Shown: in pieces, positions 1-9,531 of the stretch
How the letters are laid out: every line of letters starts with the position of its first letter
Numbering within the stretch: the first letter of the stretch is position 1
NCBI GenBank assembly: GCA_964505195.1
Contig: CAZDGV010000011.1
Location: forward strand, 1 to 45,362
DNA: 45,362 bases
Direction: 5' to 3'
Source of the DNA: CAZDGV01 sp964505195
GTDB taxonomy: Bacteria; Bacteroidota; Bacteroidia; Chitinophagales; Chitinophagaceae
The notes under the pieces: generated by a model
The model's input: the letters and a program-made list of their open reading frames with translations, nothing else
The model's database searches: none
What the model was told of the DNA's origin: nothing
Made by a program: the position numbers and the translations under genes

Positions 1-777
1 GAAATTGTAGCACGTCAGTTCATATTTCGTATGCGCGAATTTGAGCAAATGGAAATGCAATTTTTCGTGCGCCCCGGCACCGAGCTGGAATGGTATGCTT
101 ACTGGAAAGAACACCGTATGCGCTGGCTTCAGCAGTTGGGTATTCCCGCGGAGAAACTGCGTTTTCATGATCACGTTAAGCTAGCCCATTATGCCAATGC
201 AGCGGTAGATATAGAATTTGAATTCCCATTTGGCTGGAAGGAATTAGAAGGAATTCACTCCCGCACCGATTACGATTTGACTCGCCATCAGGAATTCAGC
301 AAAAAGAAGTTGCAGTACTTTGATCATGAGCTAAACAAAAACTATGTTCCCTATGTGGTGGAAACATCCGTAGGGCTCGACAGATTAGTACTAACTGTAC
401 TTAGCTTAGCATACCGTGAGGAGGAAGTGCCTACGGCTGAGGAAGGAAAAACAGATTTGCGTACCTATTTAAGCATCCCGCCATCTATTGCACCCATCAA
501 ACTTGCAGTGCTGCCGTTGGTTAAAAAAGATGGTTTGCCGGAAATCGGACGTGCCATCATGGATGCTTGTAAGCCACATTTTCATTGCCAGTATGATGAA
601 AAAGACAGTATTGGCAAGCGTTATCGCAGACAAGATGCAGCTGGAACACCGTTCTGTGTAACCATTGATCATCAAACAAAAGAAGACCAAACTGTTACCA
701 TTCGCAATCGCGATACATTGGTACAGGAGCGTATTCCCGCTGATAACGTAAAAAATTATATTCAGCAATTTTTATAA
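1..777 (+). CDS. glyS: Glycine--tRNA ligase, C-terminal part (5' end outside window)
   Basis: The frame is open from base 1, so only the C-terminal ~258 residues are present. The enzyme charges tRNA-Gly with glycine in the cytoplasm. The visible part resembles the single-chain, dimeric class II GlyRS: a catalytic-domain segment with EMEMQFFVRPGTELEW, then the motif-3-like stretch VETSVGLDRLVLTVL, then an anticodon-binding domain (roughly the last 110 residues, from APIKLAVLPLVKKDG). No frameshift is visible. It ends 70 bp before the convergent peptidase gene and shares a bidirectional hairpin terminator with it. The identification is secure; the true start cannot be seen. Confidence 0.96.
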   Translation, partial: EIVARQFIFRMREFEQMEMQFFVRPGTELEWYAYWKEHRMRWLQQLGIPAEKLRFHDHVKLAHYANAAVDIEFEFPFGWKELEGIHSRTDYDLTRHQEFSKKKLQYFDHELNKNYVPYVVETSVGLDRLVLTVLSLAYREEEVPTAEEGKTDLRTYLSIPPSIAPIKLAVLPLVKKDGLPEIGRAIMDACKPHFHCQYDEKDSIGKRYRRQDAAGTPFCVTIDHQTKEDQTVTIRNRDTLVQERIPADNVKNYIQQFL

Positions 778-798
778 TCGTATTGCATTGCTGCAAAC

Positions 799-829
799 AA
801 AAAAGCTGCACCTCGGTGCAGCTTTTTTT
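799..829. terminator. Bidirectional Rho-independent terminator between glyS and the subtilase gene
   Basis: Stem GCTGCAC (805-811) and GTGCAGC (816-822) around a CTCG loop, flanked by six A on the left and seven T on the right. It can act on both strands, which suits the convergent genes. Confidence 0.92.
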
Positions 830-847
830 ATGAAGTGAAAAGGATCT

Positions 848-3800
848 TTATTTTGCAATTACCAGTCTACGCATATACTGTTTATTATCGAAGTAAACGC
901 GAATCAAATACATGCCACCTGGTAAATCTTGCAAAGAGATGGTTCGGTTGATCACGCTTCCTGGCATCGCTGCAAATTGTTCTGCTTTGATGCGTTTGCC
1001 GTTCATATCTAAGAGTTCTAATGCCACCTGCTCGGGCTTTTTCACGCTAAAGCGAATCTCTGCTTTGTCTTTTGCGGGGTTGGGCGTTAGGGTGAGTCCG
1101 ATTTGTGTAGGATCAACATTGTTGATGGCAGTGAGCACTGCTGAAAACTCCGGAGATTCAAAAACACATCCGCCACTTACCACTTGCACGCGGTAGTTGC
1201 CACCTTCAGAAATAGTAAGTGTACTTCCGGTAGCTCCGGGAACCACCATTCCGTTTACCAACCAAGTAAAGCTTCCTGTGCTAACGCTGCTGGTGAGCAC
1301 ATTTCCATTTTGTGTAATGGTGGGAGTGAGCGGTGCGTTTGCAACAACGGCAAGTCGCGGCTGACTGCTGCTACACCCTGCAGCTCTTACCTTCATAGCA
1401 TAGAAGTAATAGTAGAATGTTGTGGGCTCAGTTCCGCTTCCGGTGGCAGTGTTACCGGTAATGCTCATGAGTCCTGGTAAATTCATTGGATAGGGATTGG
1501 TAGCGATATTATTATTTCTAAAGATAGTAGCACCGTTTTCAAATCCAACCGTAATAAGATAAGTGCCGGCTGCCGGTATAAATAAATTAAGCGGCATGAT
1601 ACGTCCGGTGTCCTGAAGGTCGTTGCCCTGAGCCTCGCTGGTGGCAAAAGCTGATGTAGCTGTAACATCGAGGGTTGTTTGTGCAACGGTAGCAGAAGTG
1701 AGTTCATTCACCACACTGAAACGAATTCTTCCATTGTTGCCAAAATACATACGGGCACTTTCAATTACTATCGGACTTGCGACATTGATTCTTACGCCAG
1801 GACTAAATGCATTGTAGCCACCGGAAGGGGTTCCGGAGGTGGTAGCCAATGATGCGGCGGTTTTATTTTCCGGTCCGATGGTGCCTCTGGCATCATTCAC
1901 ACCAGCAAAAAATGTTCTGTTACTAGGAACATTGCTGGTTGATAGGGTGTTGCCGACACCGATGGGTGTGCCGCCGGTTGCACTGGTGTACCAAAAAATG
2001 GTTCCGTTCGTTACGGTTCCATTTAATCTTGCTTCACCTCCGTTACATACTTGCCCGCTTGTTCCGGTAGCAGCAGTGTTGGAAAGAGCGGCAGTTGCAC
2101 GGCTAACCGTAATGGTATCGTTTCTTCTGTTCGATTCGTTGCTAAGATCTGTTATCACACTAAAGTTGTAGGTAACGCCGGGAGCAGTTACGATGGGATT
2201 GCGATGATAAACGACGATCGATCTTCCTGTACCCATGGCAGTACGAATAGTATCTCTTAGTGTTGCCACCACGGTGTTGCCGTTACGCACCACGGTGGTT
2301 ACCGGCAGTTGGTTGAGAATAGATGAACCGTTGTTCTGAACGCGCACTGCAACGTAAGCTTCATCGCTGCTGCAGGCATCTACTGCAGGCAGCACCACAC
2401 CCAATGGCAATCCATCTACCTGGGGACGATTAACTTGTACGGTGTAATCTTGTGTTTCTCCACCACCAGTAAATGTTCCGCAAGAAGTTACTGCAGCAGC
2501 ACTGGTTGTTTCTGCTACTACCACTCGTATGCGTGTGCGGTTGCCAATCGTTAATGAACCGGGAACTGCGATATTACCACTGAAGGTTGCGGTTCCGGCA
2601 ATAACACTTGAAGTAGCAACGAGCTCTTCACTGTCTGCGAAATCACCATCGTTGTTCCAGTCGGCAAATATTTTTGCAATTTTATCTTTATTTGTTCCAC
2701 ATGTGCCAACCGTTAAACTAAAGGGTGCGTTTTGTCCTGGAAAAACTGAACCGGTTGTTGTTGTCAAATTTGTATACTGTGTACATCCTGTACCGTTCCG
2801 GTTGATGCCGCCAAAAGTGAAGTTATCAATTCTTGAGTCGTTATTGCTCGATGGCTGTGATGCGCAGTAAGCTGTGCCACCCACTCCGCTCAGCAAAATA
2901 GAGTAAGCCTGTGTGCCATTTTGAAGCGTGCCTTTATGCGTGATTTCGATGGTGTATGTTTCTCCGGGGATGGCGTTATTTACTTCGATTTTCTCAACAT
3001 TATCCAAAGTATTATCGCCGGTTGTGGCTGCTGCTGCAGGGTCCAGAACGTTCAATCGCCAGGGAGAGAACGTGGTAGCACCTTGTTTTACTCTGATGTC
3101 TAAATCGTTGATGAGTTTGGGTGTTCTGTTGTTGAGCCTGTTTGCAAAATCGCTTGGAGCGGGAGGGTCTGTCCAGCAAATGGTTGCTACAAGCGGACCC
3201 GCACCGGAGGCCACCACGGTCATGGTTGTTGTTCTGCCTTGCTCGAGCGATTCTTCCAAAATGCGATGAGTAGTGGCTCTGCCCCTGATTACATCTGCCG
3301 CTCTTGCCACATTCAGTAGTCCAAAGCCGTGCACATAGTCGGGCCCTGGTTGTAACCCTGCTTCATTAGCAGTGTGAATGGCAAGTCCCTTTAAAGTAGC
3401 TGAACGCATAAATCGGCCGGTTTCCTGCCGAAAGTATTCCTGCAAAAGCAGTAAAGAGCCTGTTGCGTTAGGAGCCGACATCGATGTTCCGGATAATGTA
3501 CCATATGCATTGTCGCTGGTTGCAATAGGAGAGGTAAGCTGTACTCCTGCAGCAACGACTTCAGGTTTTATTCTTCCGTCGTCGGTAGGTCCCCAGCTGC
3601 TGAAGGATGAAATCTGTAAATCTGCAGGAGAGGAATAACCATCAGACAAAATGCTTACCGCACCAACCGTTAAAATATTTTTCGCATTTGCATAGGTTGA
3701 TAGAATATCATATCCGTCGTTTCGGCTTAGTGAGCCATCATAGGGTGCAGGAGCAGCATTCATCTGTCCGTTTGCATCGTAGCGTCTGAATGTTGCACCG

Positions 3801-4618
3801 GGAGAAGGTCCGTTTTGGTTACGGTTATTTCCTGCAGATTTTACAATTAAATAATTAGGCGCATTGAAGGCAAGCGAATCCCAGATTCTGGATTTGTTAT
3901 CGTAAAATCCGAATTTATAATCTTCTGTTGCATCGTGGTCGCCCCAAAATTCCCAGGTTCCATTATTTAGTCTCCAACCGGCAATGGCACCATAAGAGTG
4001 ATTGGAAAGTAAATATGAGCCACCGGTATTTGACATTTCTGAGTTGTCGCCACTGAAGTCAAAGGAATGAACATTCGGAGCTTGATACGCCATTCCTCTT
4101 GCAACGGCGTTTACTCCGCTAGCGATCATTGTTCCTGCCACATGGGTGGCATGATCATCATCTGTACTGGCGTTGTCCATTGTCAAAACCCGGTTGGTCA
4201 TTTCTACATGTGTTCCACGCACTCTTCCACCATCCCATAGCGCAAGCCTGTCACGCAGAAAACTGCTCGAGCCGGTAAGGTTCAACGGAATCGGTCCGCC
4301 CGGCCAAAGCTGGCTGGCACCTGTAGTAGCTGCAGCACCAATATTGCTGTCGGTAGCCGTGTATTCAGGGTAGCCATGTGCAGTAATGCCGGTCAACAGC
4401 ATTAGTCCGCCATTGGGCAAAGTTACTTCAACCGGCCAGCCTTTTTCTTTGGCAATGCTGAGTGCTTTCTTTCTGTTTTCATCGTATTCCCGCTTTAGCG
4501 AAAAGGCGTAACGCTTCAGCTCTTCAACTTTTGTTTCCGTTTGAGCAAAGGCATTTGCAAAGCATATCAATAAAAAAGAACCTGATAAGATCAATTTGTT
4601 GAGCATCGACGAACGCAT
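848..4618 (-). CDS. Secreted S8 (subtilisin-like) serine peptidase with GEVED domain and T9SS sorting tail
   Basis: A 1256-residue exported protease. Counting from the ATG at 4618, an N-terminal signal peptide ends near NAFAQ. The S8 domain follows: catalytic Asp in ALWDGG (about 129), His in DDHATHVAGT (about 156), oxyanion Asn in SAGN (about 264) and Ser in GTSMSAP (about 379). Next come a jelly-roll-like segment, a GEVED-type domain (FADWNNDGDFADSEE to GGGETQDYTVQV), CARDB/Ig-like modules, and a C-terminal type IX secretion sorting domain (LTLTPNPAKDKAEI to MYLIRV). The triad is complete, so an active enzyme is expected, exported by Sec and then T9SS to the surface or medium. The longest frame begins with TTG at 4645, but ATG at 4618 or 4606 places the signal peptide properly; the choice between those two is open. 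Substrate unknown. Confidence 0.93.
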   Translation of the reverse strand: MRSSMLNKLILSGSFLLICFANAFAQTETKVEELKRYAFSLKREYDENRKKALSIAKEKGWPVEVTLPNGGLMLLTGITAHGYPEYTATDSNIGAAATTGASQLWPGGPIPLNLTGSSSFLRDRLALWDGGRVRGTHVEMTNRVLTMDNASTDDDHATHVAGTMIASGVNAVARGMAYQAPNVHSFDFSGDNSEMSNTGGSYLLSNHSYGAIAGWRLNNGTWEFWGDHDATEDYKFGFYDNKSRIWDSLAFNAPNYLIVKSAGNNRNQNGPSPGATFRRYDANGQMNAAPAPYDGSLSRNDGYDILSTYANAKNILTVGAVSILSDGYSSPADLQISSFSSWGPTDDGRIKPEVVAAGVQLTSPIATSDNAYGTLSGTSMSAPNATGSLLLLQEYFRQETGRFMRSATLKGLAIHTANEAGLQPGPDYVHGFGLLNVARAADVIRGRATTHRILEESLEQGRTTTMTVVASGAGPLVATICWTDPPAPSDFANRLNNRTPKLINDLDIRVKQGATTFSPWRLNVLDPAAAATTGDNTLDNVEKIEVNNAIPGETYTIEITHKGTLQNGTQAYSILLSGVGGTAYCASQPSSNNDSRIDNFTFGGINRNGTGCTQYTNLTTTTGSVFPGQNAPFSLTVGTCGTNKDKIAKIFADWNNDGDFADSEELVATSSVIAGTATFSGNIAVPGSLTIGNRTRIRVVVAETTSAAAVTSCGTFTGGGETQDYTVQVNRPQVDGLPLGVVLPAVDACSSDEAYVAVRVQNNGSSILNQLPVTTVVRNGNTVVATLRDTIRTAMGTGRSIVVYHRNPIVTAPGVTYNFSVITDLSNESNRRNDTITVSRATAALSNTAATGTSGQVCNGGEARLNGTVTNGTIFWYTSATGGTPIGVGNTLSTSNVPSNRTFFAGVNDARGTIGPENKTAASLATTSGTPSGGYNAFSPGVRINVASPIVIESARMYFGNNGRIRFSVVNELTSATVAQTTLDVTATSAFATSEAQGNDLQDTGRIMPLNLFIPAAGTYLITVGFENGATIFRNNNIATNPYPMNLPGLMSITGNTATGSGTEPTTFYYYFYAMKVRAAGCSSSQPRLAVVANAPLTPTITQNGNVLTSSVSTGSFTWLVNGMVVPGATGSTLTISEGGNYRVQVVSGGCVFESPEFSAVLTAINNVDPTQIGLTLTPNPAKDKAEIRFSVKKPEQVALELLDMNGKRIKAEQFAAMPGSVINRTISLQDLPGGMYLIRVYFDNKQYMRRLVIAK

Positions 4619-4729
4619 AAGCAGATCAATTTGTTTGAAAGGCAATAAAAATAAGGATTGATGCTTGGGCTTTAAAAAAAAGTTTAGGAAATTACCCCCA
4701 TTAACAACCTTAGCTAAAACAGTTTATTC

Positions 4730-5167
4730 GTGAAATTAGTTTATTGTCTGCTGTCTGTCTTTTTATTCGTGGGCTGTGTTACCCGATCCCAGCAAGCAAA
4801 AACCTCCATTTTAAGCGGTGAATTACGCGAATTGGTGGGTGATTTCATGCCCTCTCCGGACCTGCCAAAGGATCTTTCGGGCATGCCCCTAAAAGCCAGG
4901 GTTGCCATAACAACTCCGGTGGCTGCTGAAGCCAGCGCGATTCCTTTTTTTAAAACACTACCTGCCAGGTTGGTGAAAGAAGTAAAAACAGATGCGAAAG
5001 GAAAATTTCGTTTGCGCCTGCCACCCGGCCGTTATTCGGTATTTGTTCAATTGAAAGAAGGGTGGTATGCCAATCTAATACAAGACGGGCTGATACAGCC
5101 GGTTTATCTGCAAAAGGATTCAACCACCTCTATTACCATCAAGGTTACCACGAACGCAACTTTCTGA
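4730..5167 (+). CDS. Small lipoprotein with a carboxypeptidase-regulatory-like beta domain
   Basis: A 145-residue protein with a GTG start, a short hydrophobic leader and a lipobox LFVGC (Cys16), so it is predicted to be lipid-anchored. The rest resembles a small beta-sandwich of the carboxypeptidase-regulatory type: VKTDAKGKFRLRLPPGRYSVFVQLKEGWY is split here into its hallmarks, a D-x-x-G-x-F turn followed by LPPGRYSV. Such domains often occur in Bacteroidota outer-membrane or surface proteins. It lies divergent to the subtilase gene and 78 bp ahead of mfd. No partner is obvious. The function is unknown; only the lipoprotein call and the fold guess are supported. Confidence 0.75.
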   Translation: MKLVYCLLSVFLFVGCVTRSQQAKTSILSGELRELVGDFMPSPDLPKDLSGMPLKARVAITTPVAAEASAIPFFKTLPARLVKEVKTDAKGKFRLRLPPGRYSVFVQLKEGWYANLIQDGLIQPVYLQKDSTTSITIKVTTNATF

Positions 5168-5208
5168 GTTTAACCTTCTTGGCGCCATACAGCACTGGTT
5201 AGCATATT

Positions 5209-5239
5209 TTGGCAACTGTCTCAACACTAGCTAACTTTG
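5209..5239 (+). promoter_or_regulatory. mfd promoter (TTG-N20-TAACTTTG)
   Basis: TTG at 5209-5211 and TAACTTTG at 5232-5239 match the Bacteroidota -33/-7 consensus. Only 6 nt separate the -7 element from the GTG at 5246, so the mRNA should be leaderless or nearly so. This rules out the upstream TTG at 5237, which lies inside the -7 element, as a start. Confidence 0.8.
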
Positions 5240-5245
5240 CGGCCT

Positions 5246-8200
5246 GTGAATTTGGAGTGGTTGCTGAAGAATTATGCCGATGACCCCCGCCTTTTGCAAC
5301 TGGCGGACAGGATGGCTATGCCCACACCGCAAATCCTTCGCCTTGATCACCTGGCAGGCAGCAGCTCTCAATTTGTTGCGGCCAGTGCATTGCAGCATGA
5401 CAGTCTTAATGCGTTTAATCATGTTTTCATATTGGATGATGCAGAATCTGCTGCGTACTTCCACAATACTTTAGAAAACCTTACCAAGGCATTACACCTG
5501 TATTATTTTCCTTCTTCCTTTAAGCATCGCAGAAATTTCAGCTTGCTGCATCCCTCACATGTAATGATGCGCACCGAAGCCCTTACTCGCTTTGCTACTG
5601 CCGGGGGTAAGCGAGCAGGCGCATTCATTACTTATCCTGAAGCGCTTTTCGAAAAAGTAGCAGCACCGGCAAAGCTGGAGGGGAACCTGTTGCTCATCAA
5701 AACCAATGACACCATTGATGTAGATGGCATGATGCAGATGTTCGTTGAGCTGGGATTTACCCGAACGGATTTTGTGTATGAGCCCGGACAGTTTGCCTTA
5801 CGCGGCGGTATTCTCGATATCTATTCATTCGGCAACGAAAAGCCCTATCGCGTTGAGCTGTTCGGAAATGAAGTAGACAGCATCCGCATTTTTGATCCTG
5901 AAACACAGCTCAGCGAAAGAAGATTGCTGCAGGTGTCGATTATTCCGAATGTGGAAACACAATACGACACGACAGAAAAAATAACACTCTTTGATTTTCT
6001 GCCTGAGCAAACCATTTTTTGGGTGAACGATTTTGAACGTACGAAAGAAACCTTGCTTCAGCTGGAAGAAGAATGTGCAGATTTCTTAGCGCATAAAACC
6101 TCATCTGTACGCAGCAATGCTGATAGCGATGAAATGGAAAAGCAGCAACTATCAGCGGAAGATTTCATCACGGCAGCTCAGGTGGAGGTAAGCATCACTC
6201 AATTTCCTTTGATAGAATTTGGCGCTATTCCTTATTTCAGTAAGCAGCAAGCCGATACGCTCACGCTTACTTACGAAACTGCTGAACAGCCCGCATTTAA
6301 TCGGCAGTTCGATTTACTTATTAAAGATTTGCAGTCATGGGAAGCAAAGGGATATTCGGTGTTCATTTTTGCGGATAATCCGCGACAGCTCGAGCGATTG
6401 CACAGTATTTTCGAAGACCTCAATGTGCAAATTCAATTCACGCCTGTTCCGATATCCATTCATGAAGGATTCATTGCGCATGATTTGAAATTGGTATGCT
6501 ATACCGACCATCAGCTGTTTCAACGCTATCATAAATACAAGGTAAAGCAGGCTTACAGCAAGAACAAAGCGCTTACTATCCGTACGCTGCGCGAGTTGCA
6601 GCCAGGCGATTATGTAACGCACATTGACCATGGCGTGGGAGTGTACAGCGGTTTACAGAAAATTGAAGTGAATGGCAAGCTGCAGGAGGCGGTACGACTG
6701 ATTTACAAAGACAACGACATCTTATATGTAAACATCAATGCGCTGCATAAAATTTCCAAATACACCGGAAAGGAAGGCGCTGTGCCGCGGATTAACAAGC
6801 TAGGCAGTGATGTATGGCAAAAGCTGAAAGAGAAAACAAAGTCGCGTGTTAAAGAAATTGCATTCGATCTAATTCAACTTTACGCACAACGTAAGGCACA
6901 GGAGGGTTTTGCACATCAGCCCGATACCTATCTTCAAACCGAACTGGAAGCTTCGTTCATGTATGAAGACACTCCTGATCAAAGCAAAGCAACTGCCGAT
7001 GTAAAAAAAGATATGGAGCTGCCTGCTCCAATGGACCGGCTGGTATGCGGTGATGTGGGTTTCGGAAAAACAGAAATAGCCATCCGCGCTGCATTTAAAA
7101 CGGTATGCGACGGAAAGCAGGCGGCCATCATGGTGCCTACCACCATTCTTGCGTTTCAGCACTATAAAACATTCAAAGATCGTCTCAAAGATTTTCCGGT
7201 TACGATCGACTTTATAAATCGTTTTAAATCGGCCAAGCAGAAAAAAGAAACCCTGCAAAAATTACAGGAAGGGAAAATTGACATTATTGTGGGTACGCAT
7301 GCACTGCTTGGAAAGGAAGTACAGTTTAAAGATTTGGGTTTGCTGATTGTAGATGAAGAGCAAAAATTTGGCGTAGCACACAAAGAGAAAATCAAAACCC
7401 TCAAAACGAATGTGGATGCACTTACGCTTACTGCAACGCCTATACCGCGTACGCTACAGTTTAGTTTAATGGGTGCGAGAGATTTGAGTATCATCAACAC
7501 GCCGCCACCCAATCGGCAGCCCATTCAAACGGAAGTGCAGGTGTTTAATGACGACTTCATTCGCGATGCCATTTATTTTGAAGCAGAGCGTGGTGGCCAG
7601 GTTTTCTTCATTCACAATCGTATCAACGGACTTGCTGAAATGACGGCGTTGATAAAAGGCCTTTGTCCGGATTTGAGCATTGGTTTTGCACATGGTCAAA
7701 TGGAAGGGCATGAACTGGAGGCGCATATTCTTGATTTCATCGATCATAAATACGATGTGCTGGTATGTACCAATATTGTTGAAAGCGGTGTAGATATTCC
7801 GAATGTGAATACCATTATTGTAAACAATGCACATCAGTTTGGGCTGAGCGATTTGCATCAATTACGCGGCAGGGTAGGCCGCAGCAATAAAAAAGCATTT
7901 TGCTATTTGCTCGCACCGCCCATGAGTACGCTGCCTAATGATTCGCGCAAGCGTTTACAAATTTTAGAGCAACACAGTGAGCTGGGCAGCGGCTTCCAAA
8001 TTGCCATGCGCGACCTTGATATTCGTGGCGCAGGCAATCTGCTGGGAGGAGAGCAGAGCGGCTTCATGGCTGAGATTGGCTTTGAAATGTATCAGAAAAT
8101 TTTAAGCGAGGCGATCCGGGAGTTGAAACGTACTCAGTTCCGTGAATTGTTCAAAGAAGAAATACAAAAGCAGGACGATTTTGTGCAAGACTGCGTGATC

Positions 8201-8668
8201 GATACTGACCTGGAAATACTGATTCCCGATGTGTATGTGGAAAGTATTGCAGAGCGACTAACGCTCTACACCCGATTGGACGAATGCGACACAGAAGAAG
8301 CGCTGCAGCAGTTTCACGAAGAGCTTACGGATCGTTTTGGTCCGGTACCGGCACAAGTGGAAGATTTGTTTACAACCGTTCGCTGCCGTAAGGTTTCCAT
8401 AGAACTAGGTTTTGAAAAGCTCACCCTCAAGGAAAACATACTGCGTTGTTATTTTGTGAGTAATCCCGATTCGCCCTACTTTGAATCTGCTCCTTTCAGG
8501 GCACTTATGCAGTTTGTGCAAACTGCACTTTTCAAAGCAAAGCTGAAGCAGGTTGGAAAACGCTTTCTGCTGGTGGTAGATGACATTAAAAGCATGCAAG
8601 CAATCCATCAACTGCTGCAACGCATGCAGCAAGCCGTCCAGGCTGCCGTTACGAATACTGCTCCCTAG
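5246..8668 (+). CDS. mfd: Transcription-repair coupling factor Mfd
   Basis: A 1140-residue ATP-dependent DNA translocase that removes RNA polymerase stalled at lesions and recruits the UvrABC excision system. Visible parts in order: the UvrB-homology N-terminal region (GGILDIYSFGNEKPYRVELFG lies here), the CarD-like RNAP-interacting domain (LQPGDYVTHIDHGVGVYSG), the SF2 motor with Walker A GDVGFGKTE and DEEQ box (LLIVDEEQKFGV), helicase motifs TATPIPRTL and the TRG-type segment around ESGVDIPNVNT and QLRGRVGRS, then the C-terminal TRCF domain. Length matches the family. GTG at 5246 is chosen because the -7 promoter element covers the only earlier start. It appears to be transcribed alone. Confidence 0.97.
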   Translation: MNLEWLLKNYADDPRLLQLADRMAMPTPQILRLDHLAGSSSQFVAASALQHDSLNAFNHVFILDDAESAAYFHNTLENLTKALHLYYFPSSFKHRRNFSLLHPSHVMMRTEALTRFATAGGKRAGAFITYPEALFEKVAAPAKLEGNLLLIKTNDTIDVDGMMQMFVELGFTRTDFVYEPGQFALRGGILDIYSFGNEKPYRVELFGNEVDSIRIFDPETQLSERRLLQVSIIPNVETQYDTTEKITLFDFLPEQTIFWVNDFERTKETLLQLEEECADFLAHKTSSVRSNADSDEMEKQQLSAEDFITAAQVEVSITQFPLIEFGAIPYFSKQQADTLTLTYETAEQPAFNRQFDLLIKDLQSWEAKGYSVFIFADNPRQLERLHSIFEDLNVQIQFTPVPISIHEGFIAHDLKLVCYTDHQLFQRYHKYKVKQAYSKNKALTIRTLRELQPGDYVTHIDHGVGVYSGLQKIEVNGKLQEAVRLIYKDNDILYVNINALHKISKYTGKEGAVPRINKLGSDVWQKLKEKTKSRVKEIAFDLIQLYAQRKAQEGFAHQPDTYLQTELEASFMYEDTPDQSKATADVKKDMELPAPMDRLVCGDVGFGKTEIAIRAAFKTVCDGKQAAIMVPTTILAFQHYKTFKDRLKDFPVTIDFINRFKSAKQKKETLQKLQEGKIDIIVGTHALLGKEVQFKDLGLLIVDEEQKFGVAHKEKIKTLKTNVDALTLTATPIPRTLQFSLMGARDLSIINTPPPNRQPIQTEVQVFNDDFIRDAIYFEAERGGQVFFIHNRINGLAEMTALIKGLCPDLSIGFAHGQMEGHELEAHILDFIDHKYDVLVCTNIVESGVDIPNVNTIIVNNAHQFGLSDLHQLRGRVGRSNKKAFCYLLAPPMSTLPNDSRKRLQILEQHSELGSGFQIAMRDLDIRGAGNLLGGEQSGFMAEIGFEMYQKILSEAIRELKRTQFRELFKEEIQKQDDFVQDCVIDTDLEILIPDVYVESIAERLTLYTRLDECDTEEALQQFHEELTDRFGPVPAQVEDLFTTVRCRKVSIELGFEKLTLKENILRCYFVSNPDSPYFESAPFRALMQFVQTALFKAKLKQVGKRFLLVVDDIKSMQAIHQLLQRMQQAVQAAVTNTAP

Positions 8669-8669
8669 C

Positions 8670-8694
8670 CAGACTAAATGATTTCATTTGTCTG
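8670..8694 (+). terminator. Hairpin after mfd, possible terminator
   Basis: CAGAC-t-AAATGA pairs with TCATTT-GTCTG around a TT loop, an 11-bp stem with one bulged T that begins 2 nt after the mfd stop codon. There is no real T-tract after it, so intrinsic termination is uncertain. Confidence 0.4.
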
Positions 8695-8810
8695 TTAAAA
8701 ACATTTTAAAAAGGGCTTGCAATCCTCCCGTCTTTTTTATAGTTTGTTCAATCGCTATAGTTTAGCGCTTTTACCTAAAAAATATTGTTCAACACAATAT
8801 CTTCTTACCC

Positions 8811-9467
8811 ATGAAAAAAATTATTTTCTTTTTTTCTCTTTTGCTATTGCTCAGCGGTTGTATGCGGTTCAGAGCTGCTCAACGCATAAAGAGTTATCGC
8901 ATTCAAAGCATTGCCATATTGCCTGTCGATATGGTGATGTCGGGGAGAATCCCTGCACGTATGTCTCCTGAAGAGTACCAAAAGCGCGTTGATGATGGAA
9001 AACGATTTATGCAGCAGGCGCTTTATTCCGAGCTCGTGCGTTCTGCAGATCTTCGTCGGAGAAGATATTCGATGGTGGAGTTTCAGGGAATCGACAAAAC
9101 AAAACAGCTTCTTCAGCAAAACAATATCTCCGATTCAGCGTGCCAGTCGCTCGATGCGGCCTACCTTGCAAAAATTTTAGGAGTGGATGCACTATTAAGA
9201 GCAAGGGTTTCAAAAGTACAGATCATGAGCAATGAAGCCGGCTTTGGTTTGGATATGGCAGGCGGGGTGTTACGGAGCATCGGGGTAAATCCACCTGTAC
9301 CTATTCCCAATGCCCGAACAGGGGATGTGTATATCAGCTGCTCTTTGTTAACCAACGATGGCCCTATTTGGGCAACCAATTTTGCAAACGGAATCGACTG
9401 GAACTTACCGGTTGAAGCCATCATGCAACATAATGCCAGAGCATTGGTGCGGAGACTACGCCTCTAA
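8811..9467 (+). CDS. Putative outer-membrane-associated lipoprotein, GNA1162/DUF799-like
   Basis: A 218-residue protein with a lysine-headed hydrophobic leader and lipobox LLSGC (Cys17). The mature part contains a pattern (SIAILPVDMVMSG, later LAKILGVDALLRARVSKVQ and WATNFANGIDW) typical of putative lipoproteins with a TolB-N-like or GNA1162-like alpha/beta fold. The family assignment is tentative and no enzymatic role is known. A 7-bp inverted repeat (8782-8800) lies 10 nt ahead of the ATG and could fold over the translation start. The gene stands alone between mfd and a convergent small gene and shares a terminator with the latter. Confidence 0.75.
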   Translation: MKKIIFFFSLLLLLSGCMRFRAAQRIKSYRIQSIAILPVDMVMSGRIPARMSPEEYQKRVDDGKRFMQQALYSELVRSADLRRRRYSMVEFQGIDKTKQLLQQNNISDSACQSLDAAYLAKILGVDALLRARVSKVQIMSNEAGFGLDMAGGVLRSIGVNPPVPIPNARTGDVYISCSLLTNDGPIWATNFANGIDWNLPVEAIMQHNARALVRRLRL

Positions 9468-9486
9468 TTGATTGATGGCAAATAAA

Positions 9487-9513
9487 AAAGCGCTCCGTTT
9501 ATCAGAGCGCTTT
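9487..9513. terminator. Bidirectional hairpin terminator
   Basis: Stem AAAGCGCTC (9487-9495) and GAGCGCTTT (9505-9513) with a 9-nt loop and A-rich/T-containing flanks. It sits between the convergent lipoprotein gene and the small 64-residue gene. Confidence 0.8.
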
Positions 9514-9531
9514 CAATAAGACTACTAAAGT

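Noticed and set aside
8745..8760. Promoter TATAGTTTG ahead of the second lipoprotein gene
   Set aside because: The spacing inside the -7 element is off by one base for TAnnTTTG and no well-placed TTG is present.
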